Positions 9,073-19,700 are shown, numbered from the stretch's first letter. The stretch is DNA of 64,000 nt from CAVTYH01 sp963738835 (GCA_963738835.1 CAVTYH010000002.1:558001-622000); one strand, 5' to 3'. Notes: a model not told the origin generated them from the letters alone. Translations and numbers: made by a program.

Positions 9073-11154
9073 ATGTCCACCACCACCGAAACACCTGTCG
9101 CCGCTAGCGGCACGAAACTCGATCTGTTGACCATCAACACCATCCGCACGCTGTCGATGGATGCGGTGCAGAAAGCCAACAGCGGGCATCCGGGCACGCC
9201 GATGGCGCTGGCGCCCGTGGCGTTCGCGCTGTGGCAAAACATTTTGCGTTACGACCCGGAGAACCCGGAGTGGCCAAATCGCGATCGGTTTGTGCTTTCC
9301 TGCGGTCACGCGTCGATGCTGTTGTATTCTCTCTTGCATCTGGCCGGTGTGATTCAGCTCGATCATGAAGGCAACCCGACCGGCGAGTTGGCCGTGACGC
9401 TCGATCAGATCAAGCAGTTCCGGCAACTTGGCAGCCGTACGCCGGGGCATCCGGAAGCGGTCGATACGACGGGAGTTGAAACCACCACGGGGCCGTTGGG
9501 GCAAGGCTGCGGCAACAGCGTGGGCATGGCGATTGCCTCGCTGTGGTTGGGCGCGCATTTCAATCGGCCGGGCTACGACCTTTTCGATTTCAAAGTTTTC
9601 ACGCTCTGTAGCGACGGCGATTTGATGGAAGGCGTGAGCAACGAAGCGGCTTCGATTGCCGGCCACTTGAAGCTCTCGAACCTGTGCTGGATTTACGATC
9701 AGAACCACATCACCATTGAAGGCGACACTTCGCTGGCCTACACCGACGATGTGGCCACGCGGTTCAAGGGGCTCGGCTGGAATGTCATCAAGTGCCCTGA
9801 TGCCAACGATGTCGAGGCGCTTACCAAAGCGTACAAAAAATTCCTGCGCACGAAAGACAAGCCGACGATCATCATCGTCCACAGCCACATCGGCTACGGC
9901 TCGCCGCACAAACAGGACACCAACAAGGCTCACGGTGAAGCACTGGGTGCCGACGAAATCAAACTGACCAAAGAATTCTACGGCTGGCCGCCGGACGCAC
10001 AATTCTTGGTGCCCGAAGAAGCTCGGCAGCATTTCCAGGAAGGCGTTGCTGCCCGCGGCCAGAAGCTGCACAAGAAGTGGCAAGCGAAGTTCAAAAAGTA
10101 CGCCAAAGAATATCCCGAACAGGCCGCAGAGTGGAAATTGATGGACTCGCGCGATTTGCCTGAAGGCTGGGATGCCGGCATTCCGACATTCCCCGCCGAT
10201 GCGAAAGGAATGGCCACGCGAGTTTCCGGCGGCAAGGTGCTGAACGCGGTCGCCCAAAAAGTGGCGTGGCTCCTCGGTGGCGCCGCCGATTTGGCGCCAT
10301 CAACCATGACCATGCTCACCTTCGAGGGCGCGACGAGTTTTTCGCCCGACGATCGGCAGGGCCGCAACTTTCATTTCGGCATCCGCGAGCACGGCATGGC
10401 CGCGGCACTCAACGGTATGGACCTCGGCAAGATCCGGCCTTATGGCGCCACGTTTTTCACCTTCTTCGATTACTGCAAGCCCTCGTTCCGGTTGAGCGCC
10501 ATCGGTCATTTGAACCCGATCTACATTTTCACGCACGATTCGATAGGCCTGGGCGAAGACGGACCGACGCATCAACCGATCGAACATCTGGCCGCTATTC
10601 GCGCCGTGCCGCATGCCGTGACGATTCGCCCTGGCGACGCCAACGAAACCGCCGAAGCATGGCGGACGCTAATGCAAATCAAAGACAAGCCGGTGGCCTT
10701 GATTCTGACGCGGCAAAATTTGCCAACGCTTGACCGCACCAAATACGCCTCCGCCAGCGGATTAGCGAAGGGGGCGTACGTCCTCATCGACCCACCGAGT
10801 GGCAAGCCGCAAGTGATTCTCATCGGCACCGGCAGCGAAGTTTCGATCTGCGTCACCGCCCAGGAGCAGCTCGCCCAGCAAGGCATTGCGGCGCGCGTGG
10901 TCAGCATGCCCTCTTGGGAATTGTTCGAGGTGCAGGACGAACAATATCGCAACAGCGTGCTGCCGCCCGATGTGACGGCCCGCGTGGCTTGCGAAGCCGG
11001 CATCCGCCAAGGTTGGGACCATTACATCGGCCGCGGCGGCCGCTTCGTCGGCATGACGGGTTATGGCGCCAGTGCCCCCGGCCCGGCCTGCTACAAACAC
11101 TTTGGCATCACGCCGGAGCACGTGGTGGAAGAGGTGAAAGCGGTACTCCGATAG
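9073..11154 (+). CDS. tkt: transketolase
   Basis: 693 aa, normal length. It transfers two-carbon ketol units between pentose-, hexose- and triose-phosphates in the pentose phosphate pathway, using thiamine diphosphate. Seen in sequence: SGHPGTPMALAP near residue 37, the cofactor-binding SDGDLMEG (180-187) with Asn 211 in DQNHITIEG, and the pyrimidine-domain stretch FHFGIREHGMAAALNG. EDGPTHQPIEHLA closes the active site, and a C-terminal domain holds IGTGSEVSIC. The frame is unbroken despite frameshifts in many neighbours. It stands alone, followed by the convergent parDE pair. Confidence 0.97.
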   Translation: MSTTTETPVAASGTKLDLLTINTIRTLSMDAVQKANSGHPGTPMALAPVAFALWQNILRYDPENPEWPNRDRFVLSCGHASMLLYSLLHLAGVIQLDHEGNPTGELAVTLDQIKQFRQLGSRTPGHPEAVDTTGVETTTGPLGQGCGNSVGMAIASLWLGAHFNRPGYDLFDFKVFTLCSDGDLMEGVSNEAASIAGHLKLSNLCWIYDQNHITIEGDTSLAYTDDVATRFKGLGWNVIKCPDANDVEALTKAYKKFLRTKDKPTIIIVHSHIGYGSPHKQDTNKAHGEALGADEIKLTKEFYGWPPDAQFLVPEEARQHFQEGVAARGQKLHKKWQAKFKKYAKEYPEQAAEWKLMDSRDLPEGWDAGIPTFPADAKGMATRVSGGKVLNAVAQKVAWLLGGAADLAPSTMTMLTFEGATSFSPDDRQGRNFHFGIREHGMAAALNGMDLGKIRPYGATFFTFFDYCKPSFRLSAIGHLNPIYIFTHDSIGLGEDGPTHQPIEHLAAIRAVPHAVTIRPGDANETAEAWRTLMQIKDKPVALILTRQNLPTLDRTKYASASGLAKGAYVLIDPPSGKPQVILIGTGSEVSICVTAQEQLAQQGIAARVVSMPSWELFEVQDEQYRNSVLPPDVTARVACEAGIRQGWDHYIGRGGRFVGMTGYGASAPGPACYKHFGITPEHVVEEVKAVLR

Positions 11155-11179
11155 TCGATGAATTCTTCGGACGTTGCAT

Positions 11180-11552
11180 CTAATCTTGATAGTCCGCGGG
11201 AAGATGTCGCGCCAGGTCGACGCTGTCGTGCAGCACTCTGCCGATTTCGATCGGGCCATCCGCGCTTGCGATACAAGAGAAAATGCCGCGGGTGTTTGAC
11301 TCTCCCGGCGGCGCGATCAACGCGATTACGACTATGCCACAAGTGGTAAGTTCGTGCCGCTTCGGAAATTTCCGGGCGAGTGATGCTGCCGATTCGATCG
11401 GGCTCGTCGGCGATATCGACGATCGACTGCGTTAACAAGCTCTCGTAACGCAGCCGGGCGGACTCGCCGAATTGCCGATCGGTCCAAGACAGAACCGACT
11501 CCATGTCGCTGATAGCCGCAGGTGAGAGAACATATCGCGGCATGCGATTCAT
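11180..11552 (-). CDS. parE: ParE/RelE-family toxin (frameshifted)
   Basis: The start overlaps the antitoxin stop by ATGA (11549-11552), the classical coupled arrangement. The product begins MPRYVLSPAAISDMESVLSW and reads well to HPRHFLLYRKR. The uninterrupted frame then turns into unlikely Arg/Gln-rich sequence. In the adjacent frame the canonical ParE ending follows at once: DGPIEIGRVLHDSVDLARHL, then PADYQD and TAG at 11180-11182. Removing one G from CGCGGAT near 11265 restores a toxin of about 123 aa. ParE toxins of this type poison DNA gyrase; whether this one is active depends on whether the indel is real. Confidence 0.85.
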
Positions 11553-11851
11553 TCTTTTTCGGCGCGCGACTTCGCCGCGGTCGCCGCTTTACGGCCGATT
11601 TGACCGATAAGCTTGGCCAGATTGCCTGAGCCGCTGACTTCGATTCCACGACCTTGATCAAGTTGTTCGAAACCTTCGGCGGCCAAAGACCTTAGCAGCG
11701 ACAACTTTTCTTGCTCTTCTTGAATCCTTTGTTCGAGCAATCCCAGCGCTGCCCGCATGACTTCGCTGGCGTTTCGATAGCGACCGGCGTTAATCTGCCG
11801 CTCGACGAATTGATCGTAGCGATCGGTTAGGTTGACATTACGCGTGGGCAC
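11549..11851 (-). CDS. parD: ParD-family antitoxin
   Basis: 100 aa from a GTG start at 11849-11851, chosen because family members begin MPTRNVNLTDRYDQF. The longer frame from 11908 adds 19 residues that would cover the upstream palindrome-containing spacer. The N-terminal ribbon-helix-helix binds DNA (VNLT, then GRYRNASEVMRAALGLLEQR). The C-terminal part wraps and blocks the toxin. The stop overlaps the parE start, so the two are translationally coupled. Unlike the toxin, the frame is intact. Confidence 0.88.
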   Translation of the reverse strand: MPTRNVNLTDRYDQFVERQINAGRYRNASEVMRAALGLLEQRIQEEQEKLSLLRSLAAEGFEQLDQGRGIEVSGSGNLAKLIGQIGRKAATAAKSRAEKE

Positions 11852-11901
11852 TGGTCGCACTCCGGACGATAAGCGGCTGTCTTCAACACGATTATAGCAT
11901 A

Positions 11902-11918
11902 TTGGCAATTTTTGCCAA
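11902..11918. promoter_or_regulatory. palindrome upstream of parDE, candidate operator
   Basis: TTGGCAA-TTT-TTGCCAA is a perfect 7-base inverted repeat in AT-rich DNA, 51 bases before the ParD GTG. ParD proteins bind such palindromes to repress their own operon. It also lies just after the GH95 stop at 11940, so a weak terminator is an alternative; there is no T-run. Confidence 0.5.
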
Positions 11919-11939
11919 TCAAGCTTTGGAGGCGAAAAC

Positions 11940-14570
11940 TCAATGCGTCGCGGCTGGCACGATTTCGTATGTCTTACCGGCCTCGGTCACGAAATCGACC
12001 GTTGTTGTTGCGGCAGGATGGACGTTCGGCAAATCGGCGCCGGTGGCGACGATTGGCTTGCCCGGATCAACCGTGCTGTAGAACGGGTTGGGATTTTTTC
12101 CGGCAGCGGTTTTTGTTTCGACGCCACGAACTTCCACCGGTGAAGCCGTCCGCAAACGGCAGTTGCCGCCGAGTGCGGAGTGGATGGTGGCCTTCGTCAA
12201 CTTGCCGTCGGCCCAATCCAAATCGACTTCAAATCCGCCGCGGGCTTTCAGGCCCGTCACCTTACCGGTCGGCCAGGCCGAGGGCAGGGCGGGCAACAGT
12301 TGCAGCACGCCGGCGTGGCTTTGCACCAGCATTTCGGCAATGCCGGCGGTGTAACCGAAGTTGCCGTCGATCTGAAACGGCGGATGGGCATCCAACATGC
12401 TGGTGTACAGACCGCCGCCGCGCATGTTGGTTTCCGACGTGCCAACCAGGTGAAACAGATTTTCGACGATCTTGTAAGCATGGTCGCCATCTAAGAGCCG
12501 CGCCCAAAGGTTGATGCGCCAGCCCATCGACCAGCCGGTGGTTTGATCGCCGCGCATGTCCAAAGATCGCGTCGCGGCCCGGAACAACTCCGGCGACGAC
12601 TCCATCGTGATTTGATTGCTGGGATACACGCAGTACAAATGCGATTGATGCCGATGGTGCGGGTCGGTTTCCGGAAAATCTTCGCGCCATTCCTGCAATT
12701 GTCCCTTGGCGTTTATCCGATACGGCGCAAGATGTGCGAGCTTATGCTGCAACTCCTTACGCAGCGACTGATCGCGGTTCAGAAGCTCACTGGCTTCGAT
12801 CACTCGAGTAAAAAGCTCGCGGATGATGCCCATATCCATCGTCGAGCCCATGCTGACCGATGATGTTTTTCCGTCATCGACTTTGAAGCGATTCTCCGGC
12901 GAAGTGCTGACAGGCGTGACCAGCGTGCCGTCGCCGGCATCGATCAACCAGTCGGAGCAGAATTCGGCCGCGCCTTTCATCAGCGGATAGGCTTCGTCGG
13001 CTAAAAACTGTTTGTCGCCGGTGAACAGATAATGTTCCCATAAGTGGCTGCTAAACCACGCGGCCGCCATCGGCCAGAACGCGGCCTGGGCTCGGCCATC
13101 GACCGGATAAGTAATTCGCCACAGGTCGGTGTTGTGATGCATGACCCAGCCGCGGCGGCCATACATATCATGCGCGGTTTGCGCTCCGCCGACGGCGCAT
13201 TCCTTGAGCATGCGAAACAGTGGCTCGGTCGTTTCGCTCAGGTTCGTGAGTTCGGCCGGCCAGTAATTCATTTCGGTGTTGATGTTGATCGTGTAGCTGG
13301 AAGCCCATGGCGGAATCACTTTGTCGTTCCACATGCCTTGCAAATTGAGCGGTTGCCCGCCAGGGCGCGAGCCGCAAATCATCAAATAACGGCCGAACTG
13401 GAAGCACATAGCGGCCAGTTCCGGATCGCCCCCTTTGTCGAATTGCAATATGCGTTTATCGGTCGGCAGCGACTGCTTTGCAGGATCGCCTTTCAGCGTC
13501 AGCGACACGCGATTGAACAGATTTTGATAATCGTCGACGTGCCGCTTCAGCAATTCGTCGTAGGAATGCGATTTGGCATCGCTTAGATTTTTTCCCGCAC
13601 GCGCCGCTGGATCGGCGCCCTCGCGGCTGGGACTTTTGAACGAGCCGTTGTAACTGGTGCCGGCCGCCAGACGCAGCACCGCGCTATTCGCGCCGGAAAC
13701 CTTCAACGCATCACCATCGGCCGAGACCGTGCCGCCGTCGGTTTCGATCGAAAACTGCGTTTCAAAGTATGTTCCTTTGCCGCCGATGTCGTCACCATAC
13801 AAAACCTGTTTGTTCGGTGCGCGGTTTGCCGTCGGCATCGAACACTTCGGGATATTTTCTCTGATCACCCATCCGTTCCGTCTCGGCGAACGAGCGTTTC
13901 AACACGAAGCCCGGAATTTGGCCGTGCATGACCAACGTCTGACCGTCAACAGAAACCTTGCCCGTGGGATGCGGTTGGGGCGAGCGGTACGAGGCTTTGA
14001 AGTTGAGCGCCCCCGGCTTGTCGGCCGTCAGGCGGATGACAATCACATCGTCGGGGTGCGAAGCGAAAATCTCGCGGGTGAAGGTCACATCGCCTTTATG
14101 GTAACTCACGCCGGCCACAGGCGCGAGATATCGAGCCAGCGGCGGAAATTGCTCAGTTGGCCGTCGGCGGTGAAATCGATCCACAGGTCGTTCATCGGCT
14201 CGTAGCACGCCTGTCCGCGGCCAAGCCAATGCTTGGTTACGTAGTCGTCGGCTTCGGCGTACTTTTTGTCTTTGAGCAAGCCGACGACTTTATCGAAATC
14301 GTCGGTGATGCGCACTTGCTTGTATTCATCGCCGGGCTCACCGACGGTCAGCGTGTCTTCGTTCAGTTGCAGGTGCTCGCGCTCCACGCCGCCGTACACC
14401 ATCGCGCCCAGGCGACCGTTTCCGATCGGCAGTGCTTCCTCCCAGCGCTCCGCAGGCTTGTCGTACCACAGCGTCAGCGCAGACTTCTCTGCCGCCAAAA
14501 TTGGGACGTAAATGCTGGCCCACAGCAGGGCAACGGCAGAACAGATTCGAATTTTCATGGCAATCTTCAA
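11940..14570 (-). CDS. GH95 alpha-L-fucosidase, secreted (two frameshifts)
   Basis: The reconstructed protein is about 877 aa. The N terminus has a signal peptide (ICSAVALLWASIYVPILA) followed by the GH95 opening LTLWYDKPAERWEEALPIGN and GRLGAMVYGG. The catalytic region holds SYTININTEMNYWPAEL, STSPENRF and FQIDGNFGYTAGIAEML, which match the Asn pair, Glu and Asp active-site segments of 1,2-alpha-L-fucosidases. Three overlapping frames (14570-14106, 14229-13792, 13868-11940) join at about 14115 and 13810. Each join restores family sequence, so the breaks look like single indels. It cuts terminal fucose, or alpha-L-galactose in some members, outside the cytoplasm. The adjacent GH29 gene gives the complementary linkage range. 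Confidence 0.88.
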
Positions 14571-14619
14571 TGAAACTAATTATTCGGTGAGATAATGAAT
14601 CATGTAGCGTGATTGCCGG

Positions 14620-16227
14620 TTACTTCGGCAACTCGATTTCCACAACGTCCACTAACCTGGTCCGCTTGTCGGCCGGGAGTTTGACGGCCAGCGTGTTGTT
14701 CGTATAGTCGTACTGGAGCGCAGTGCCGTCGCCCATCAGCTTGACGCTTGTCGGCTTCGACGCACCTTTCAGTTCCAGATTTATATCCTTCGGCGGCAGC
14801 TGATCTTTGTCGTACGCGCCGTCGCCGCGGAATTCCGGAATCGCAAACAGATACCGCACATTGCCGGCGGCCGTGGCGGGCACCGACGCCGTTTCACCCG
14901 TGGGCAATGGCTTTGCTGCACCTTTCACTGCGGCGGCGTGTTTTTCCATCCACGGGGCGACGACCGCCATGTTTTTGTAAATGTCGTCGCAAAACTGGCC
15001 GTCCTTCATAGGACCCACACCAAGCAAATAGTTCACGCCCAGCGCGCGGCTCTGCGCCAACTGGCCGAGAACAAATCCATTGGCGCGAAAGGGTATTTCC
15101 TGGTGCGACCAACCGCTGGTCCACGTGTTACAGAACTCGGCCCAGCCCGTGACCGGTTTGTCGGTTCCCAACTTGCGTTCATACGTCACGTAATCGCCGC
15201 GGCCGTGCAGCCGTGGGTTGATGACAATGTGCGGCTGCAATTCACGAATTCGCTCCTGCGAAATCACGCTGGTGGCATTGGGCACTCGCGGCTTGCCGTC
15301 GAACCAAATCAAATCGATCTGGCCGTAGCGCGTGAGCAATTCTTCGATCTGCCCGCGCACCAGTTCGGCGTATTTCTTTTGATGCTCGGCAATTTCTTCC
15401 GGCGTGTGCTTGGTGGTTCGCGGCTTCAAGTCGGCATCGAGCGACGGCATCCACGGCGTTTGGTTGTCGTGATACAGAAAGCTCATGTAGTCGCGATCGA
15501 AATGCCAATCGGGCCCGGAAAAATACAGGCCGACTTTCAAACCGTTATGGCGGCAGGCTTCAACGTATTCCTTCACCAGATCGCGGCCGCCCATATAGTT
15601 CTTGGTGTTGAAGTCGCCGTACGCACTGGGCCACAGAGCAAAACCCTCGTGATGCTTGGCGGTGAGAACGACGTATTCGAAGCCGGCCGCTTTGGCCGCT
15701 TTCAGCCATTTATCTGGATCGTAACTCTGCGGGTTGAACTGCTCGGCCATCGACCAATATTCGTTTGGCGTCACCTGCGGCGGACGGCCGTTGAGATTGT
15801 AATCGGCTTCGCGAATAATCCGTTCTTGCTCGTCTTTGTCGGTAATTTTCTTGGCCGCCAGTGGACGGCCGGGAATCATCGGCCAAGAGATGTTCATCGA
15901 TTTGACGGACGCCAAACCCCAATGAATGAACAGCCCGAATCCGGCGTCGGGATACCACTGCGCACCAGGATCGTTCGTGTGCGAAAAGCTCTTGGCAGTA
16001 GAATCGACGCCGATGGCGGAATGTTCCGCTTTGACGTCTGCATCGTCGCTGCTTTTCGCCGCCGCATCCGCGGATTTTTTGGACGCTGCCTTACTGGCCG
16101 ATTTTTTCGCTGACTTACCGGCCGGCGGCTGTGAATCTTGTGCCCAACTCACATAGCCGATGCCGGCACACGTTGCGAGCACTGTCAGCGCCACCAAAAC
16201 TCTCTTCGGACGAATAACCGAACGCAT
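14620..16227 (-). CDS. GH29 alpha-L-fucosidase, secreted
   Basis: 535 aa, intact. A hydrophobic signal segment (VLVALTVLATCAGIGYVSWA) is followed by a Lys/Ala/Ser-rich linker to about residue 85. The barrel shows the family opening WYPDAGFGLFIHWGLASV, the substrate-binding TAKHHEGFALWPS, and IDLIWFDGKPR, where the Asp is the expected nucleophile. GH29 enzymes release alpha-L-fucose with retention of configuration from fucosylated glycans or fucoidan. It lies 49 bases upstream of the GH95 gene on the same strand, so a two-gene operon is likely. No sulfatase is visible nearby. Confidence 0.94.
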   Translation of the reverse strand: MRSVIRPKRVLVALTVLATCAGIGYVSWAQDSQPPAGKSAKKSASKAASKKSADAAAKSSDDADVKAEHSAIGVDSTAKSFSHTNDPGAQWYPDAGFGLFIHWGLASVKSMNISWPMIPGRPLAAKKITDKDEQERIIREADYNLNGRPPQVTPNEYWSMAEQFNPQSYDPDKWLKAAKAAGFEYVVLTAKHHEGFALWPSAYGDFNTKNYMGGRDLVKEYVEACRHNGLKVGLYFSGPDWHFDRDYMSFLYHDNQTPWMPSLDADLKPRTTKHTPEEIAEHQKKYAELVRGQIEELLTRYGQIDLIWFDGKPRVPNATSVISQERIRELQPHIVINPRLHGRGDYVTYERKLGTDKPVTGWAEFCNTWTSGWSHQEIPFRANGFVLGQLAQSRALGVNYLLGVGPMKDGQFCDDIYKNMAVVAPWMEKHAAAVKGAAKPLPTGETASVPATAAGNVRYLFAIPEFRGDGAYDKDQLPPKDINLELKGASKPTSVKLMGDGTALQYDYTNNTLAVKLPADKRTRLVDVVEIELPK

Positions 16228-16309
16228 CGCACATCCCCCTTTGCGATTTCTGAACTGTTAGATTTTTCAAAACACGAACTAATTCCAAACTCGCAGTGCC
16301 TGTACTCGC

Positions 16310-19018
16310 TCAATTCGCCTGAGCCGCCAGTCGCTGTTTGACTTTGTCAAGCGACTGTTGGATGCTCATGCGCTCCAGTCCGTCGCTGTTTTTCCCGAGC
16401 AAAGCGGTCAGAGCCTCGAAGCTCTTGCGGCCGCCAACTTCGCCGAGAACCTGGCAGGCATCCTCGCGCACATCTTTATTGTGCGATTCGAGCAACGGCA
16501 GCACGACCGGCTCGGCGAACTTTTTCATGGTTTTAAGCGTGTCACGCACTTCCCAGCGGACCGAAAAATCGGCGGTTTCCATCATCTTGGCCAGCGCAGT
16601 GGCCGATTTTTCGTCGCCGCCGCTGGCGCCCAGAGCCCGAATGACGTCGCTGCGCGTGAAGGTGTCTTGCGTCTGCAATAGTTCCAGGAGCGTGGGAATG
16701 TTGGCTGGCGTCGCCCAACTGGCGGCGGCCGACAGCGCCGACGAGCGAATCCAGTCGTCACGATGCTTGAAGTACCGATTCAACAGCGGACCAATCTCCT
16801 CGCGCTCGGGCGACTGCCCCAAATCGTGCCCCAGTGCGCTTAAATCACCCAGCGTTTGCCGCAGCACGTTGTCGGCGGCGTATTCGTTGGCGGATTTCAA
16901 TGCGGCCAGCACTTTGGTCAGTTTCTCTCGCTCTTCATCCTTTCGCTTGGCATCGCGCTCGGCGGCGTCCTGCTTCGCTTTCTCGGCGCGGTCCTTGATC
17001 TCTTGGCTGGTAAGCGTATTGCGCAGCTTGAAGGCGATCCGCAAAGGCACCGTGGTTTCAATGCCGTCTTGCTCGGCCTTCAGCTTCAATTCCGAAGAGC
17101 CCAAGGTCATGACGCCTTGCTTTCGGTCGAACGTGTACTGCCCCGCCCCGGCAACCTTGCCCCACAGTTTGCCCGACGCCTCTTCAGTGCGCACCGACAG
17201 GTAACTGGTGTTGACCACCGCTTTGTCGTCGGTCAACTCGTCGAGTTCATACGAGAGCTGATCTTCTACATTCACGCGTTTGCCACTGCGATTTTGATCT
17301 GACTGCGATTCGAACGGCGACATGCCGAACCGCGGACCAAAGCGATGAAAACCCGGCGGACCGAACCGCGGACCGGGGAATGGGAAGCCCGAATCGTTGT
17401 TGTCGCTATCCACATAAACAACCTGCCACGCGCGGCTGGTGCTCCATTGTCGCTGCCCGGCACGTGGCAGCAGATCGAACGCCAGGCCGGAAGTCGAGGT
17501 CGAAATCAGCGAGTAATCGTGCTGCCGTTCAACCGTCTGCACCTCGCCTTGCGGCGAAATGGTAACGACGCCATTGGCAAACTTGTTCTGTTGATTGGCC
17601 GCATTGACATTGCCCGAATACCGCACGCGAAGTTGCTGCTTCGGTTGGCCAAGTCCGATTTCGACTTTGACCCGAGCGATGGCGCCGTGGACTTGCTGAG
17701 CCAGCGTGCTTCCCGCCAGCGGCGCTCCGCCAGAGCCGACCGGCCAGGCGACTTGATGGCGCGCCAGCAGCGCTCGCAGCGGCGCCAAATCGATCGACAA
17801 CCCAACCGAGCTGATGTCGGCGCCAAACAACCCGGCGTTCACCACCCCAATCACTTCCCCCTCTGCATTCAACAGCGGGCCGCCGCTATTGCCGGGATTC
17901 ACCGAGGCATCGATCTGTAGGTAATGCTCGCCCTTGCGATCGACAAAGCCGGCGATGCGACCGTGCGTAATTTTCAGCGAATCGCCCAGCATCGTGGTCA
18001 GCGGAAAGCCGGCTACATTCACATCGTCGCCTTGTGCTGGAGGCGCGCTTGCTACGGGCACAGCGGACAAATCGTCGGTCTCGATTTTCAACAGCGCCAA
18101 ATCGTGCGGCTCGTCGACTTCGACCGCTTTGGCCGTGAAGGTGCGATCGCCGAGCGCAACTTCAATCTTCGCCGCATCGCTCACCACATGGGCGCAGGTG
18201 ACGAGCCAGCCAGCCGGATTCACGACAAACGCCGTGCCGCTGCCGAGTTTCTTGGCTTTGAGCGCTCCGTCCATCACCGAGGGCGCTTGCGCTCTGGCGG
18301 GCTCCAGACGGTAGGAAAGCGACCCCGTGAGCTTGATCGGCCCATTGCCCTCGTCGCCAGAGTTGACTTCGAATTCGTATTGATAATTGAGATCGGGCTT
18401 CAGCGCGAATTCCAGCGACGTGGTCGGCGCCGCCGGCTGGGCTGTGTCCGCCGGCGAAGTGCTGGAAGGGGAGCCTGCCGGCTCGGCCAAGGTTCGCGCT
18501 GCATCGTTCGAGCTGTTCGCCGATCGCGCCGTCGGATTTGCAGGCTCAGCGCCCGATGCATGGTTCGGTGCGCTGGGCGTCAGCAACGATTGAAACGGAG
18601 AGACCGCTTGATCGCCGGCCGCTGGCGTCGCTGGCTCGTTCGTGGACGCTCGGGCAATCGCTTGTGGATTGCCGGGCCGCGCCGGCGATTCGGCTCGGCC
18701 ATCGAAGACGCCGGCCACGGTCAGCACGATGAGCAGCACAATGGCCGCCGTCAGCCCGCCACCCACGGCCCAAGCCCACGCCGGCACACCTTCACTTGTA
18801 GCCGAGGCGGGAGCCGGTGCAGCAACAGACGCCGCATACGTCGAATACTGCGGCTGGGTAGGCGCGCTTATCTCGGGGCGCTGCATTTCGCCAACGTTGG
18901 TCACATCCAGTCGAAACGACTGCTGGCACTTCGGGCATTTTACCTTGGTGCCCAGTGGCGGCAGTTTCGCCGGTTTCAGAACCGCGGCACAATTAGGACA
19001 GGAAACGTGCTGTGACAT
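16310..19018 (-). CDS. membrane-anchored trypsin-like protease with zinc ribbon and HEAT repeats
   Basis: 902 aa from the ATG at 19018. The frame is open 100 codons further, but that part has no domain character and MSQHVSCPNCAAVL is the proper start of a zinc ribbon. Order: MJ0042-type ribbon with CPNC and CPKC (7-31), one membrane helix (80-104), and a Pro/Ala/Ser linker. The HtrA-like protease follows with His 277 (TCAHVV), Asp 306 (HDLALL) and Ser 378 (GNSGGPL). A long beta-rich middle and a Lys/Glu-rich coiled segment lead to HEAT repeats (about 740-900). There is no PDZ domain. With the ribbon cytoplasmic, the protease would lie outside the cytoplasmic membrane. Substrate unknown. Confidence 0.93.
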   Translation of the reverse strand: MSQHVSCPNCAAVLKPAKLPPLGTKVKCPKCQQSFRLDVTNVGEMQRPEISAPTQPQYSTYAASVAAPAPASATSEGVPAWAWAVGGGLTAAIVLLIVLTVAGVFDGRAESPARPGNPQAIARASTNEPATPAAGDQAVSPFQSLLTPSAPNHASGAEPANPTARSANSSNDAARTLAEPAGSPSSTSPADTAQPAAPTTSLEFALKPDLNYQYEFEVNSGDEGNGPIKLTGSLSYRLEPARAQAPSVMDGALKAKKLGSGTAFVVNPAGWLVTCAHVVSDAAKIEVALGDRTFTAKAVEVDEPHDLALLKIETDDLSAVPVASAPPAQGDDVNVAGFPLTTMLGDSLKITHGRIAGFVDRKGEHYLQIDASVNPGNSGGPLLNAEGEVIGVVNAGLFGADISSVGLSIDLAPLRALLARHQVAWPVGSGGAPLAGSTLAQQVHGAIARVKVEIGLGQPKQQLRVRYSGNVNAANQQNKFANGVVTISPQGEVQTVERQHDYSLISTSTSGLAFDLLPRAGQRQWSTSRAWQVVYVDSDNNDSGFPFPGPRFGPPGFHRFGPRFGMSPFESQSDQNRSGKRVNVEDQLSYELDELTDDKAVVNTSYLSVRTEEASGKLWGKVAGAGQYTFDRKQGVMTLGSSELKLKAEQDGIETTVPLRIAFKLRNTLTSQEIKDRAEKAKQDAAERDAKRKDEEREKLTKVLAALKSANEYAADNVLRQTLGDLSALGHDLGQSPEREEIGPLLNRYFKHRDDWIRSSALSAAASWATPANIPTLLELLQTQDTFTRSDVIRALGASGGDEKSATALAKMMETADFSVRWEVRDTLKTMKKFAEPVVLPLLESHNKDVREDACQVLGEVGGRKSFEALTALLGKNSDGLERMSIQQSLDKVKQRLAAQAN

Positions 19019-19700
19019 GGCAAGCTCACTTTGGTTGTGGGTTTGGCAACCGATAGCCGCTGACCCGCGCGGGCCGAAACCCCTCGAAAGCAATATAAAT
19101 GGACGGGCACCGGCACACAAGAAAACTGGCATGGCGTGGCAGTTCCCAAGCGGCCGATGGCTCCTTTGGCAAAATGCAGACGCGGCCTGCGGTCCGTTTT
19201 CTTCGAGAAATACGCTGGCAAGGAGAGACGCGCCAGAAAAAAGCGAAATCGAGGGGGGGCGATGCGCGCAAAATCGACGAGTAAATCCGCATTTTTGGGC
19301 CATGTTGTGCTCCCTCATTGCTCCCTCGGACTGCTGAGTGATGGTAGCAGCCCGTCTGGCAACGAACGCCGGGCGGCCAAATCGCTCGGAAATTCCCGAG
19401 CCAAAGACAGGAGCGCGCGTCCCAATCAGACTGTCGCCAGCGACAGGGTGGATGGCGCAATCGTGTCATGGCAAAATCTGTCAAGGGTAAATCTGAGGTT
19501 GCGGGTATCAAACGGAAATAGCGCGGACGTGGCCGCGCGATCCTGGCCTGAGTCGAATTCGTCGAGCCAAAACCGATTTTGGTGCGACCGCAGTATAATA
19601 TACATTTGTTCATTTATCAAGACCGGCGGGTTGGGCCAATTTGCAACTAGAAGGTGGCCGGGGTCGACCAAAACGAGCACACGGCACGCTATAATTCTGC
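19019..19700. other. 682-base region without a convincing gene
   Basis: It follows the 5' end of the protease gene and should contain its promoter. Several short frames exist on both strands, but they are Arg/Ser/Pro-rich, lack motifs and overlap each other, so I treat them as noise. The stretch 19560-19620 is AT-rich (GTATAATATACATTTG) and could be a promoter or an old insertion boundary, because a transposase remnant starts at 19701. Confidence 0.4.

Noticed and set aside
9043..10257. 404-codon frame opposite transketolase
   Set aside because: Antisense shadow; the transketolase frame has all family motifs.
14938..16113. 391-codon frame opposite the GH29 gene
   Set aside because: Antisense shadow; no domain character.
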